A DNA stretch of 64,000 bases from Planctomycetota bacterium (GTDB lineage Bacteria > Planctomycetota > UBA11346): contig JADGDD010000003.1 of assembly GCA_016745075.1 (NCBI GenBank), positions 1-64,000 of the forward strand, in the 5' to 3' direction. The position numbers and the translations under genes are program-made. The notes beneath the pieces were generated by a model. It saw only the letters and a list, made by a program, of their open reading frames with translations. It was not told the DNA's origin and made no database searches. Positions 18,449 through 26,926 of this stretch are shown piece by piece. Within the stretch, counting starts at the first letter, position 1. Every line of letters begins with the position of its first letter.

Positions 18449-18876
18449 CGATACCTCACATGAATGTTTATGCTGCTGGCTTGTTTCTCTACCGCGATCT
18501 ATCCGCTACAGAACGAGTCTGGTTATTACTGCAAAATAGTGAACGCCTTGATTGGGGGTTTCCAAAAGGGCATCAAGAAGCCGGAGAAGTATTGTGGGAT
18601 ACTGCCGTGCGTGAATGTTCGGAAGAATGTGGTATAGCGTTATTGCAACAAAACGGTTCTACTTCCTATTCTATTTCGTATCCTGTTACTCACAGACGTT
18701 ATGGCCGAGCAGAAAAAACAGTAGTGTACTACCCTGCTAAAACCCTGCAAAGCCGTGTGCGATTGAGCAAAGAGCACAAACAAGCTTGTTGGTTTTCTGC
18801 CCAAGACGTGTGTGCTCATCTACATGCAGACAGTACGAAAACCGCATTTCAAAAAATGTTTAATGAAATTGTGTAA
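18445..18876 (+). CDS. Nudix hydrolase
   Basis: 143 residues with a complete Nudix box at 42-64 (GHQEAGEVLWDTAVRECSEECGI, given here by its pattern Gx5Ex7REUxEExGU). It hydrolyses a nucleoside diphosphate linked to another moiety; WGFPKGHQEAGE is typical of the Ap4A/MutT-like branch. Translationally coupled to epmC. The substrate is unknown; dinucleoside polyphosphate cleavage is a reasonable guess. Confidence 0.9.
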   Translation: MTIPHMNVYAAGLFLYRDLSATERVWLLLQNSERLDWGFPKGHQEAGEVLWDTAVRECSEECGIALLQQNGSTSYSISYPVTHRRYGRAEKTVVYYPAKTLQSRVRLSKEHKQACWFSAQDVCAHLHADSTKTAFQKMFNEIV

Positions 18877-18908
18877 ACCGGCTGATTTACAAGAACAGAG
18901 ACACTCCT

Positions 18909-19760
18909 ATGTATGAATTATTATTTTACGAGCCAAGCAATAATGAATCGCTCAGCCATGAACGGTTGCGCTCCGTTTGTGACTCTATTCCTGGCATGCA
19001 CTTTGAGCATGACCCAAGTGCAGAGTATCAACCAGGTCGGTGGTATGATTCCGAAACCTGCGCATCTGCTTCAGTAGACATTGGTTTACCAGAATTAGAT
19101 GAAAGTGGATTATTTGATGAGAAACCATACGAAGGCTGGCAACGCGTATCTTTACGCGTGCAAATACCCTCAACAGGCCCGCATTGGTATGTTGTAGAAG
19201 TGCTGCGGATGATAGAAGAGTTATTATTTCAGCTACCTGAGTGCGGCATACTTGATACAGAAGATATAGGACCAGATGGTGAAGGTACAGAACCGGGACC
19301 ACTTGATCGTATGCGTCATCTGGCCAACTGGGAGCAACTCTTTCTTGCTCACCAAGAAGAGCGCGATGTCATTTGTTTAATGGATAGACCCAGCAGCCTC
19401 GCCCTATGGCGCTATCGTAAACAACGCAAAGAAGGCGTAGAAAAGCATCCAGATTTATTATGGCCGGATGCATTGGTTTTATTGGATGATGATCGTGCCC
19501 GTAGTTGTATTTTTTGGGAAGATCCAGATCAGATTACCGTAGTGCCGCCGGTTGACTTACTTATTGTTCGTAGAGGCGATACCACTGGGCTTTTGCCAGT
19601 AGATGAACTCTTAACAGCAGCCAGTACGGTTAAGAACCTTACTTGTGGTGGCGCTGTTGCCATTCATCCAGATGAAGCAACACGACAGCTTCATGCTCAA
19701 GCGAAGCTGTTACCGACTGAACGCTATCAAGCTCTCTCTGATTTAGAATGGGCTGACTAA
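18909..19760 (+). CDS. Acidic soluble protein of unknown function
   Basis: 283 residues, strongly acidic, without signal peptide or membrane segments. I do not recognise it. Visible features are an N-terminal half that may be ferredoxin-like (VSLRVQIPSTGPHWYVVEVLRMIEELLFQLPECGILDTED would give beta-helix-beta elements) and a C-terminal half with VVPPVDLLIVRRGDTTGLLPVDELL. It lies 32 bp after the Nudix gene in the same direction and before hemH. Confidence 0.6.
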   Translation: MYELLFYEPSNNESLSHERLRSVCDSIPGMHFEHDPSAEYQPGRWYDSETCASASVDIGLPELDESGLFDEKPYEGWQRVSLRVQIPSTGPHWYVVEVLRMIEELLFQLPECGILDTEDIGPDGEGTEPGPLDRMRHLANWEQLFLAHQEERDVICLMDRPSSLALWRYRKQRKEGVEKHPDLLWPDALVLLDDDRARSCIFWEDPDQITVVPPVDLLIVRRGDTTGLLPVDELLTAASTVKNLTCGGAVAIHPDEATRQLHAQAKLLPTERYQALSDLEWAD

Positions 19761-19866
19761 TGGTTTAGTATAAAACTCCCTTTTCATCTTCTGCTTCAAG
19801 ACCATCTCAGCTCTTGTCTTAAGCAAGCTCTCTGTACCATCCCTTATTCATAAAAAGGGGCATATC

Positions 19867-20841
19867 ATGGCTATTGACAGCGTACTCATTATTGGATTTG
19901 GCGGACCAACACCCGGCCCATGCCGCCGTGAAGGTTGTCGTTGTAAAGATGAATGTAATGGCGGTAGTGAGGCCATTTGTTTTGTTTCAGGAATTCTAGG
20001 CGACAAACGTGAGCGTGAAGATCGTGTTCAAGAAATTGCTCCGCATTATAAAGAAACAGGTGGCGGATTTAGTCCCTATAATGAACTTACTTTTCAGCAA
20101 GCCAACGCATTAACAGAAGCCCTAAAATTGGCTGGCACTCCTTTACCTGTCTATACTGCTTTTCGCCATTGGATGCCGTGGCCAAAAGACGTCTTAGCAC
20201 AAATGTATGAAGACGGTTATCGTAATACAGCTGTTGTAATTGTAGCACCGCACCAAAGCTTTGTTAGCTGGGATTGGTATATAAACACTGTCAAAGAAGC
20301 GGCAGAAGCCTTAGATGGCAAAAGCCCAGCAGTAGAAACTATTTGTGATTGTATCGGTAATCACCAAGGATTTATCCAAGCAATAGCAACATCTATTCGT
20401 ACCGCTACTAACGGTTGGGATGAGCAACGTTTCCTTGATGCCGAATTGATTATGACAGCTCATGCGATTCCTAAAATGTTTGAAAAAGACAGCCCGTACC
20501 GTCCGCAGTTTGCAGAAACATCAGAACTTGCTGCTAAGAGCTGTGGTCATCCAGAGCACACCCTTGCTTTCCAAAGCATGCCCGACGGTGTTGGCGATAC
20601 ATGGTCAACACCACCAGTAACTGATAAAATAAAAGAAGCCCACGCTGCTGGCAAGAAAGATGTCATCATCCATGCTGCTGGCTTTCTTGTAGATCACACT
20701 GAAGTCACTTTTGATCTCGATATAGAAGCCAAAGAACTGTGCGAAGAACTTGGTCTCAACTATACCCGTGCCCGCTGTGTACACAGTGATCCAGCATTTA
20801 TTAACGCATTGGTGGATGTGGTTACGGCTGTTTGCCCATAA
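19867..20841 (+). CDS. hemH: Ferrochelatase (HemH/CpfC) with Cys-rich N-terminal insertion
   Basis: 324 residues. The core matches ferrochelatases: GGGFSPYNELTFQQANAL, the metal-site His in MTAHAIP, and the Glu in FLVDHTEVTFDLDIEA. It inserts ferrous iron into protoporphyrin or coproporphyrin at the end of haem synthesis. An unusual segment near the N-terminus has Cys19, Cys24, Cys26, Cys30 and Cys38, right after the first strand (IGFGGP). These cysteines could bind an iron-sulphur cluster or metal; some ferrochelatases do carry a [2Fe-2S] cluster, though at the C-terminus or in an internal insertion. The ribosome binding site AAGGGG precedes the ATG. No other haem gene is adjacent. Confidence 0.85.
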   Translation: MAIDSVLIIGFGGPTPGPCRREGCRCKDECNGGSEAICFVSGILGDKREREDRVQEIAPHYKETGGGFSPYNELTFQQANALTEALKLAGTPLPVYTAFRHWMPWPKDVLAQMYEDGYRNTAVVIVAPHQSFVSWDWYINTVKEAAEALDGKSPAVETICDCIGNHQGFIQAIATSIRTATNGWDEQRFLDAELIMTAHAIPKMFEKDSPYRPQFAETSELAAKSCGHPEHTLAFQSMPDGVGDTWSTPPVTDKIKEAHAAGKKDVIIHAAGFLVDHTEVTFDLDIEAKELCEELGLNYTRARCVHSDPAFINALVDVVTAVCP

Positions 20842-20854
20842 ACGATCAATAACA

Positions 20855-20894
20855 ACTCATGACAGAGAACCTTCACGGTATAACTGTCATGAGT
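20855..20894 (+). repeat. 11-bp inverted repeat after hemH
   Basis: ACTCATGACAG (20855-20865) and CTGTCATGAGT (20884-20894) are perfect inverted copies with an 18-nt gap, starting 14 bp after the hemH stop. No T-run follows, so it may be a weak terminator, an mRNA-end stabiliser or a binding site. The rest of 20,842-21,035 shows nothing else. Confidence 0.5.
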
Positions 20895-21035
20895 GTACAG
20901 TTATTATGGCAATTGGTTTTTTGTGGCCTAGGTACTTTTTTCTTGTTGAGAAATATGGATGATATAAAAATCATCTCAAGTACATGGTTTTTCAATCTAG
21001 ACATTAAATTATTTCAGAACGCGATAGAGAAAAAG

Positions 21036-21064
21036 TTGGCAGTTTTCTATTTATCTGGTACACT
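21036..21064 (+). promoter_or_regulatory. Sigma70-type promoter of the CBS gene
   Basis: TTGGCA (21036-21041), a 17-bp spacer and TACACT (21059-21064), about 37 bp upstream of the GTG start at 21101. Confidence 0.7.
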
Positions 21065-21100
21065 ATTTGGTAGGAATCATGTAAAGAGAAGGAGCAGCCC

Positions 21101-21538
21101 GTGGCTACAGTCGCAGATATCATTGCCGGAAAAGCAAGTAAGAAGATTCTTTCAATAAGCGGAGATGCTTCATTGTTGGATGCCGTTAATTTTATGACAG
21201 AAAAAAAGGTTGGTGTAGTCACCATTCTTGATGGTGATTTCATAGCAGGTGTATTAAGTGAGCGTGATGTTGTACGAGCCCTTGCCAAGTATGGAGAGCA
21301 AGCAACAGCACAAACCGTGCAGTCTATTATGACGACAAATATATTTATTGTGCGCCCAGAAGATGAAGTCAATCACTGTATGCAAATTATGACGAAAAAA
21401 CGCGTACGTCATTTGCCGGTTTGTGATGCCGATGATAAACTTGTCGGTATTATATCTATTGGTGACACCGTTAAAACAAGTATGCGTGAGCAAACATTTG
21501 TAATCGAACAACTAGAACGCTATATAGAAGGGGCTTAG
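21101..21538 (+). CDS. CBS-domain pair protein
   Basis: 145 residues made almost wholly of two CBS motifs (about 10-65 and 75-135: GDASLLDAVNFMTEKKVGVV, GVLSERDVVRAL, then MQIMTKKRVRHLPVCDADDKLVGIISIGD). Such stand-alone modules bind adenine nucleotides or similar ligands. The start is GTG 21101 with AGAAGGAG 7 nt upstream. It is a single-gene unit with its own promoter, convergent with the YiiX-like gene. The partner is unknown. Confidence 0.9.
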   Translation: MATVADIIAGKASKKILSISGDASLLDAVNFMTEKKVGVVTILDGDFIAGVLSERDVVRALAKYGEQATAQTVQSIMTTNIFIVRPEDEVNHCMQIMTKKRVRHLPVCDADDKLVGIISIGDTVKTSMREQTFVIEQLERYIEGA

Positions 21539-21571
21539 ACAGAGCTAGGAATGCTGTTGCTTGTTCACTCA

Positions 21572-23011
21572 CTATAAAGTGGCTGCAACAATACTTTGTG
21601 CTTCAGGCCCACAAACAAATTGTTCACCACAATAAACAGCCGCTAAAGAGAACCCGTCCTCACGTAAGGCCATCCGCAATAAATCTTCAGCAGAAACGGT
21701 TAAGCGTCCGGTACGAGAAATTAGTTCAAAATCAACAAGATCACCTTCATAAGCGCGGTAAACAACTTCGGTACACACCATACGGTCTGAACGAGTAAAA
21801 TCGAAATCAAAATCGTAAGCTTTCCCCGCATGTTGTAGTCCACGTTGTAAACAACGTTGAATACACTCCTGCCCTTTTTGCGGTCGCAATACACAGACCT
21901 TATCAATATGCAGTGCATTCTGCAAAGAGCGAACGCGTACACCGTCTCTTTGGGCCTCTAAAACCATATGTTCATCATCTATATCAGCTAATTTTTTGTC
22001 GGTAGGACCAAGATACAAAATAGCGTGTGGCCAATATCCAGGCAGGAAATAATTAGTAAGCGCATGTTCCTTGCGCGTAACAAAAACATCACCCGGTTGA
22101 ATAAAATCACGAAGTTGCGTTTCTATATCCACCGGAAGGCAAGATATTTGTGAACTTATAGAAACATCACCAGCTTGAGTACCAACCCATTCCTGCAGAG
22201 CATAAAATACTTTGCGAATACCATCACGGCCAATGCTGTGAGCCGCCCGACGAATTTTACCTTTTGCCCACAGTTTCACAAAAGAGGCGAGCGACACCTC
22301 TAAACGCGGCATCAAATTTTGAGCAATCTGTACGGCCTCAGTAAAAACAGCCCCATTCTTATCTTGAACTGTTTTCATGTCTTCAGTGGCAGTATAAAAA
22401 ACTTCTAAAGCATGATGCATGCGCCATACATGGGTCGCGCTAAAGAGGCCTTTCTGAATATCAGAGTAAGAGCCCGCAGGAATACCATATTCTGGCGATG
22501 GCATATCAAGAATACGCCGAACTGGTTCATTCTCATGAAATTCCTCACGAACAAAACGAGCTGCATCTACCAAGATAAGAGCAGCCGTCACCCCAAGAAC
22601 CATCCAAGACTGCTGACAAGAAGATAAGTTCACAGAGCTGCTATCAGAAGCAGCAGGGAGCACCTCTTCTATTACTTCTGTACTTTGTGGACCTTTTCCA
22701 ATCAGATAGGCCTCATCAATGATAGCTAATAACACAGAGCGACTGCGCCAATAGGCCTGCCATAGCTGATGAATAGCTTCATCATCACTTGGTTTCAAAT
22801 ACCCCTGTTCCAGAACCTGCAATTGTTCAGCAAGCTCTAAGGCCCGTTTTTTGAGCCCTCGAAACTGCTGCGCCAATGCTACAACAGTCTCCGCCTCAAC
22901 CTGAACCCGATCGTCTACTTCCCGATTAACCATCACGAAATTTTGTCCAAAACATTCCCAAATACCAGCCCCATTCCCCGGATCGCTCCATCTTAAAAAA
23001 AGACTAGACAA
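21572..23011 (-). CDS. YiiX-like permuted papain-fold cysteine hydrolase with helical N-terminal domain
   Basis: 479 residues. The first 290 are mostly helical (charged segment about 36-70) and unrecognised. The C-terminal part is a YiiX/YebB-like permuted NlpC/P60 domain: IQPGDVFVTRKEHALTNYFLPGYWPHAILYLG with His329, and DRMVCTEVVYRAYEG with Cys413 as nucleophile. Related enzymes cleave amide or peptide-like bonds, in some cases lipid-linked. A weak hydrophobic patch at about 136-150 might touch the membrane. It is divergent from tRNA-Gly. Substrate unknown. Confidence 0.75.
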   Translation of the reverse strand: MSSLFLRWSDPGNGAGIWECFGQNFVMVNREVDDRVQVEAETVVALAQQFRGLKKRALELAEQLQVLEQGYLKPSDDEAIHQLWQAYWRSRSVLLAIIDEAYLIGKGPQSTEVIEEVLPAASDSSSVNLSSCQQSWMVLGVTAALILVDAARFVREEFHENEPVRRILDMPSPEYGIPAGSYSDIQKGLFSATHVWRMHHALEVFYTATEDMKTVQDKNGAVFTEAVQIAQNLMPRLEVSLASFVKLWAKGKIRRAAHSIGRDGIRKVFYALQEWVGTQAGDVSISSQISCLPVDIETQLRDFIQPGDVFVTRKEHALTNYFLPGYWPHAILYLGPTDKKLADIDDEHMVLEAQRDGVRVRSLQNALHIDKVCVLRPQKGQECIQRCLQRGLQHAGKAYDFDFDFTRSDRMVCTEVVYRAYEGDLVDFELISRTGRLTVSAEDLLRMALREDGFSLAAVYCGEQFVCGPEAQSIVAATL

Positions 23012-23043
23012 ACAAAAACAATTTGCATACTCCCATCTCCCAA

Positions 23044-23120
23044 GCGGGTGTAGCTCAGTTGGCTAGAGCGACAGCTTGCCATGCTGTAGGTCGTGAGTTC
23101 GAGTCTCATCACCCGTTCCA
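23044..23120 (+). tRNA. tRNA-Gly (anticodon GCC)
   Basis: 77 nt with encoded CCA. Acceptor GCGGGTG (23044-23050) pairs with CACCCGT (23110-23116). The D-arm holds AGCTCAGTTGG, the anticodon stem ACAGC/GCTGT encloses TTGCCAT, and the T-arm holds GTTCGAG. A possible promoter with CATACT as -10 (23026-23031) lies just upstream. tRNA genes are common integration points, and an accessory region starts at its 3' end. Confidence 0.95.
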
Positions 23121-23123
23121 AAT

Positions 23124-23156
23124 AAGGCCCTGTAAACCTAGTGTTTGCAGGGCTTT
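23124..23156 (+). terminator. Terminator-like hairpin after tRNA-Gly
   Basis: AAGGCCCTGTAAAC (23124-23137) pairs with GTTTGCAGGGCTTT (23143-23156) over 14 positions, two of them G-U, with a 5-nt loop. It starts 4 bp after the tRNA. Group II intron debris follows immediately. Confidence 0.75.
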
Positions 23157-23638
23157 ACTGTTGTGCGCCATATCTTGGCGTTGGCTACAGTGTGACGAAT
23201 CATTACCAACCGCGTCCCAAAGTCGCCGCCACATCGGTTAAACGATTTCGAGAAGGCCTTCGCCCTCTCTTTCGTCGCGCCCGTGGCTGCCGCTTTGATC
23301 GCATCTGCAATGAGCTCCATCCAAAACTGATAGGCTGACTCCACTACTTCCGTTATGCCGACGTGAAAATCACCTTCGAAGAACTAGATGGCTGGCTCCG
23401 TCGTCGCCTGCGTTGCGCGCTGTGGCGACAATGGAAACGCCCCGCCACTCGACGCCGACGAATGATCGAACGCGGCCTGACCGAAGAACGAGCCAAGACA
23501 TCATCTGTCAACGGACGCGGACCATGGTGGAATGCCGGCGCAAGCCACATGAACGCCACCGTCCCAACCAAATATCTCCGAACATGTGGACTAATAAGTC
23601 TCCTCGAAGAACAGCGACGCTTGAAGAGTGCATATTGA
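23141..23638 (+). pseudogene. ltrA: 3' remnant of a group II intron reverse transcriptase/maturase
   Basis: One frame reads LGVGYSVTNHYQPRPKVA, SVKRFREGLRPLFRRARG, ICNELHPKLIG-stop-LHYFRYADVK, FEELDGWLRRRLRCALWRQW and ends in SLLEEQRRLKSAY. This is the maturase (domain X) and C-terminal part of a group II intron-encoded protein. The catalytic RT domain is missing. A TGA at 23336-23338 stands where intact relatives have the Trp of a GW pair, a single-base nonsense change. The similarity begins only about 10 bases past the tRNA terminator, so the 5' part of the intron was deleted. Confidence 0.85.
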
Positions 23639-23706
23639 ACCGCCGTGTACGGAGCCGTACGCACGGTGGTGTAGGAGGGCCTCCCCCGCAAGGGGGCGCT
23701 CTACCT
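23637..23706 (+). mobile_element. Group II intron 3' end (domains V and VI)
   Basis: Right after the maturase stop, ACCGCCGTGTACGG pairs with GTACGCACGGTGGT (about 23639-23670), the compact hairpin expected for catalytic domain V. Then CCCCC-GCAA-GGGGG (23683-23696), inside GAGGG...CTCTACC, fits domain VI. The intron's 3' border should be near 23706-23712. From there to 23,908 I see no gene. Confidence 0.75.
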
Positions 23707-23908
23707 GATTTCTGGGTATGCATTGGGTAACTAAAGGCTGCGATTCCGAATACTTGCCTTCTCATCGGTTCTGACCTCTGGTGGACCTATGGTACACAAT
23801 CCTTTTCATCTTTCTCACATCTCTCACAATAGCTTCACAGGCAATACCGAAGGGCATCGCCCTCAGTAAGCCAGATAAACACAATCAAAGTTCACAGAGG
23901 AGAATAAG

Positions 23909-24673
23909 ATGGATACCGAAACCTTCATCGCATTGCTGGTTGGCGCTGCAATTGGGGCACTACCGTCACTCGTATCATATTGGTATAAACAGAAGAGAGA
24001 ACTCGATCTGAGTCACAACAAAGCTCTCTTTGCTCTTCTGAACATACGCTATTGGGCTTCTCGAATTTATCCACGCATGAATGACAAACAGGCCCAATCC
24101 TTTACTGATGAAATCATGAATATCATCGATACAAAATATACTGGGATACTTAATGATGATGAACGGGAGGTAATCGTTGAATACCTATTCCAAACTGTTC
24201 ACTGCTTTCACTCAGGTATGGCAAATAACACTAACCAAGATGGCCTGAAACAACATTCATCATACTTAGAAGAAGCAGTTAATATTCTTGCTGAACACCA
24301 GCCAACCCTCGCCTACTTTATTAGCGGGCAAGGAGAGCTGATTAACAACATTCAAATGATGGAAAAAGCATTTCAGCATTGGGTCGATACGGCTACATCT
24401 ACAAATGATTCATCCATTCAGGATATCCAAGAAGCCACAGAAGCCATTAAACAGGCAACCAAAGATATTTTCGATCCACTCTTACTTGAGCAACTAAATA
24501 CATGTATCAATAAGGTTGCTGAACATTGCCCAGCATCTGTACAGCGTAGTTTATCTACTGACATAAACGACCCTTTTAGCGATAAGGTTGAACTTGGGGA
24601 AGATATCCGCAAGCGCATTGAAGATTGGCTTGATCATACACTTCTTGCGATTCAAGCTCCAAAGGATCAATAA
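23909..24673 (+). CDS. Membrane-anchored helical protein of unknown function
   Basis: 254 residues. One N-terminal membrane segment (about 5-27, FIALLVGAAIGALPSLVSYW) is followed by a positively charged turn and a long, mostly helical cytoplasmic part. A good ribosome binding site (AGAGGAG, 6 nt) sets the start. I do not recognise a family. It is the first intact gene after the intron remnant in the tRNA-Gly island, and its 3' end overlaps the convergent frameshifted gene by about 98 bp. Anchored helical proteins are frequent in defence islands, but nothing more specific can be said. Confidence 0.65.
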   Translation: MDTETFIALLVGAAIGALPSLVSYWYKQKRELDLSHNKALFALLNIRYWASRIYPRMNDKQAQSFTDEIMNIIDTKYTGILNDDEREVIVEYLFQTVHCFHSGMANNTNQDGLKQHSSYLEEAVNILAEHQPTLAYFISGQGELINNIQMMEKAFQHWVDTATSTNDSSIQDIQEATEAIKQATKDIFDPLLLEQLNTCINKVAEHCPASVQRSLSTDINDPFSDKVELGEDIRKRIEDWLDHTLLAIQAPKDQ

Positions 24674-24988
24674 TCGAATCACGCTTAATTCTTCGGTACA
24701 TCTGGGCAATCATCATCAATCCATTCTTGTAAAGCCTCAGATTTAATTCTCCAAGCTCTGCCCTCTTTTTCCCTTTCAAAGCGACGTTCTCCAGTGCATC
24801 TGCAACTCGTTGCTGTGCTGCCTTTGCAATAGGAGCAGCTTCGTTGGCTGAAAGGGCAGTTGCTTTTGAGAACAGACCTTTGCGGTATACATCAATGGTG
24901 TCCTCAATAGTATTTTAATCATCTCCCGAACCTTATTCATCTCGGGCGTAACAACTTGAATACGGTCAGGGTCTGAGCGATTACTCAT
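24576..24988 (-). pseudogene. Frameshifted small helical protein gene
   Basis: A start with a good ribosome binding site (TTTAGGAA before ATG 24988) gives MSNRSDPDRIQVVTPEM, then NKVREMIK. At an A-run (plus-strand TTTT at about 24913-24916) the frame breaks. Restoring one base yields a continuous, plausible helical sequence (NTIEDTIDVYRKGLFSKATA, then ANEAAPIAKAAQQRVADALE, LGELNLRLYKNGLMMIAQM) ending at 24576, 137 residues in all. Either the gene has lost one base in a homopolymer or the sequence has an error there. The family is unknown. Confidence 0.6.
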
Positions 24989-26039
24989 AATGAGTTCCTA
25001 AATTTCTTGGTAGTTTTCGCTCATTCTGTCTACAAACCACTCCTTTCAATATCTCACCATAGAAAAGTTACGAATTGCGAGAAACTTTCTTGGACAAATA
25101 CCCGACCACAATGCTCTGATAAATAACGACTTAGAATTTGTTATACGATCTGAGCGGTATCGATATGATGAAGAAAATGCTGTATGCCGAGCTGCTTAGC
25201 CCCCATTCTAATCCTTAGCAGACGCTTCTCAGAACTACCTTGCTATAGACTCGGGTCTATCCTCAAAATCGGACGGAGGCATGGAACAGAGAACTACACC
25301 CGGGCACAAACATATTTGATAATCATTCTGTATTTCTATTCAAACAAGGGGTTGTCACCTTAAACCACCTGATGACAACCCGGATAAGATAATGAATCAA
25401 CGCCCTTATGTTCATCCAACCGGTATTCTGAATTACACCATCTCTTTGAAGACTAATTGCATCAAGAGGTCATTCACAGTACCTCCTACATCCACGCTTA
25501 ATATCCTTGCGTTAGCCGCTATGCTCCTGCTATAGCATTCACTATTACTTGAAACAAGCTATCAAGAGCAAAATGAACGCGTGTGAAGGACAGACGAACC
25601 GACAACACATCGTGGCAAACTTGAGGAGACAACCAACTTACAGCCGAGGGAACAAGAGTTGCTCAACTCTCAGATGGCCTTGGTAGCTCCTGTAAACCAT
25701 TAACGCCCCGTCCTCATGATCAACTTTTCGCTTGTGTGTGGGAATTTGTGGGCCTCGTATGGACATTCAAAACAAGAAATCACCTATGGGATGCCTGCCG
25801 AACCTCCTAAAACTGATGCAAACAAAGCTTTTTCGCACAGCCTTGGTGCACTTGGGAGCCTCTTGCATGCACCATACCACCAATTTACTCTAAGTACTTA
25901 ATCATAGAATTACTCGTGATTAGGAAACTGAAACCGATACACAGGAAATCCAAGCGAACTAAGGCGCATGACTGCCCCTACAGGTAATGAAAAGCTCGCA
26001 ATGGACGACCTAAATAAATCTTATCAAGGGAGAAAATCA
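24989..26039. other. Non-coding accessory stretch of about 1 kb
   Basis: No credible gene on either strand; only short chance frames. A hairpin GGGTTGTCA (25349-25357) with TGACAACCC (25373-25381) is the clearest structure. It may be decayed coding DNA or hold an unrecognised RNA. Confidence 0.5.
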
Positions 26040-26813
26040 ATGCCTAAGTGTAACGACTTGTGGAAAATACAGCTCTCCCTTTTTGAGACCCTTGATGAGG
26101 TTTATTTCTCAACCGAATTTCATGAGTGGGAGTCACGAATAAGAAAGACCCATACGGAGGAAGTAAACCGGATTAAAGAAGCATATGAGGAAGCAATTGC
26201 ATCTATGACCCCTGAAGCTGAAGAGTCAGGCTATGATCCCAATGAAATTTACGGTGATCGATACAGTGAGACCTGTCAGATAACGACTAAGATGTATGCT
26301 GGTCTTGTCGTAGCTCTTTGGTCACACATGGAAACCAGCCTCGGCAAGTTGGTCTCAATCGCTCAAGTAGCTTCTAGCAACAGGAATACAGCCATTGCCG
26401 AACTAAAAGATGCATGCGATGGAATGCTAGAGGGAAAGAGTGCCAAAAGTGTTGAACTGAAAGAAAAGATCGAAGCAGCAACAAGTTTCTCTCGAACGGT
26501 GTGGAAGTTTGGCGACATTAAATCTGCCCTCAATAGAACAATTCCCAACAAACTTGCTGTAGATTGTCCCTCATATGGCATCATGAATAGCACACGACTA
26601 TTATGTAATGCGTTTAAGCACAACGAGGGCTGCTGTGATGATCAAACTTTCAACCTACTTGATACAGGTATCCGGTCTCAAGCAAACATCCAAATTGAAG
26701 AATTAATAGACTATAGCACACTGAACATTGAAGTGCTCGTAACGGGCTGTAAGGAAGCCATTCAGTGGATATGCCAAGAAATCAAAGATGGGGCTTCTAG
26801 CGATGCTAACTAA
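26040..26813 (+). CDS. Helical protein, possibly HEPN-like, upstream of SIR2 gene
   Basis: 257 residues from ATG 26040, chosen because AAGGGAGA lies 6-7 nt upstream. A longer frame from 25968 lacks such a site. The protein is helical, with a charged coiled stretch near its start (RKTHTEEVNRIKEAYEEAIA). Near the C-terminal third it has STRLLCNAFKHNEG, which resembles the R-x(n)-H element of HEPN-fold proteins (many are RNases in defence and toxin systems). This is a motif-level guess; the spacing R-x7-H is longer than the common 4-6. Same direction as the SIR2 gene, 113 bp ahead of it. Confidence 0.6.
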   Translation: MPKCNDLWKIQLSLFETLDEVYFSTEFHEWESRIRKTHTEEVNRIKEAYEEAIASMTPEAEESGYDPNEIYGDRYSETCQITTKMYAGLVVALWSHMETSLGKLVSIAQVASSNRNTAIAELKDACDGMLEGKSAKSVELKEKIEAATSFSRTVWKFGDIKSALNRTIPNKLAVDCPSYGIMNSTRLLCNAFKHNEGCCDDQTFNLLDTGIRSQANIQIEELIDYSTLNIEVLVTGCKEAIQWICQEIKDGASSDAN

Positions 26814-26820
26814 ATGGCCT

Positions 26821-26917
26821 TTATTTCCATTTGGCAGATACGCGAACATCATCGATAAAGGCAATGCTACCCATGGCCTGAGCAGTATTATTGATGGTCG
26901 TACCTAAGAAGAAACGA
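26821..26917 (-). pseudogene. Short 3'-terminal gene fossil
   Basis: Read on the minus strand, the intergenic DNA encodes RFFLGTTINNTAQAMGSIAF then IDDVRVSAKWK and a TAA at 26823-26821, with a stop just upstream in the same frame near 26,920. It looks like the C-terminal strands of a secreted or lectin-like beta-sandwich protein (the IDDVRVS ending) cut off by insertion of the neighbouring genes. Short, so uncertain. Confidence 0.35.
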
Positions 26918-26926
26918 GAGGCTCAC

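Noticed and set aside
20859..21158. Small 99-residue plus-strand gene after hemH
   Set aside because: It begins in the inverted repeat, runs over the CBS promoter and start, and shows no protein-like composition beyond chance.
25716..25901. 61-residue frame in the island's non-coding stretch
   Set aside because: No ribosome binding site, no family resemblance, and its length is what chance would give.
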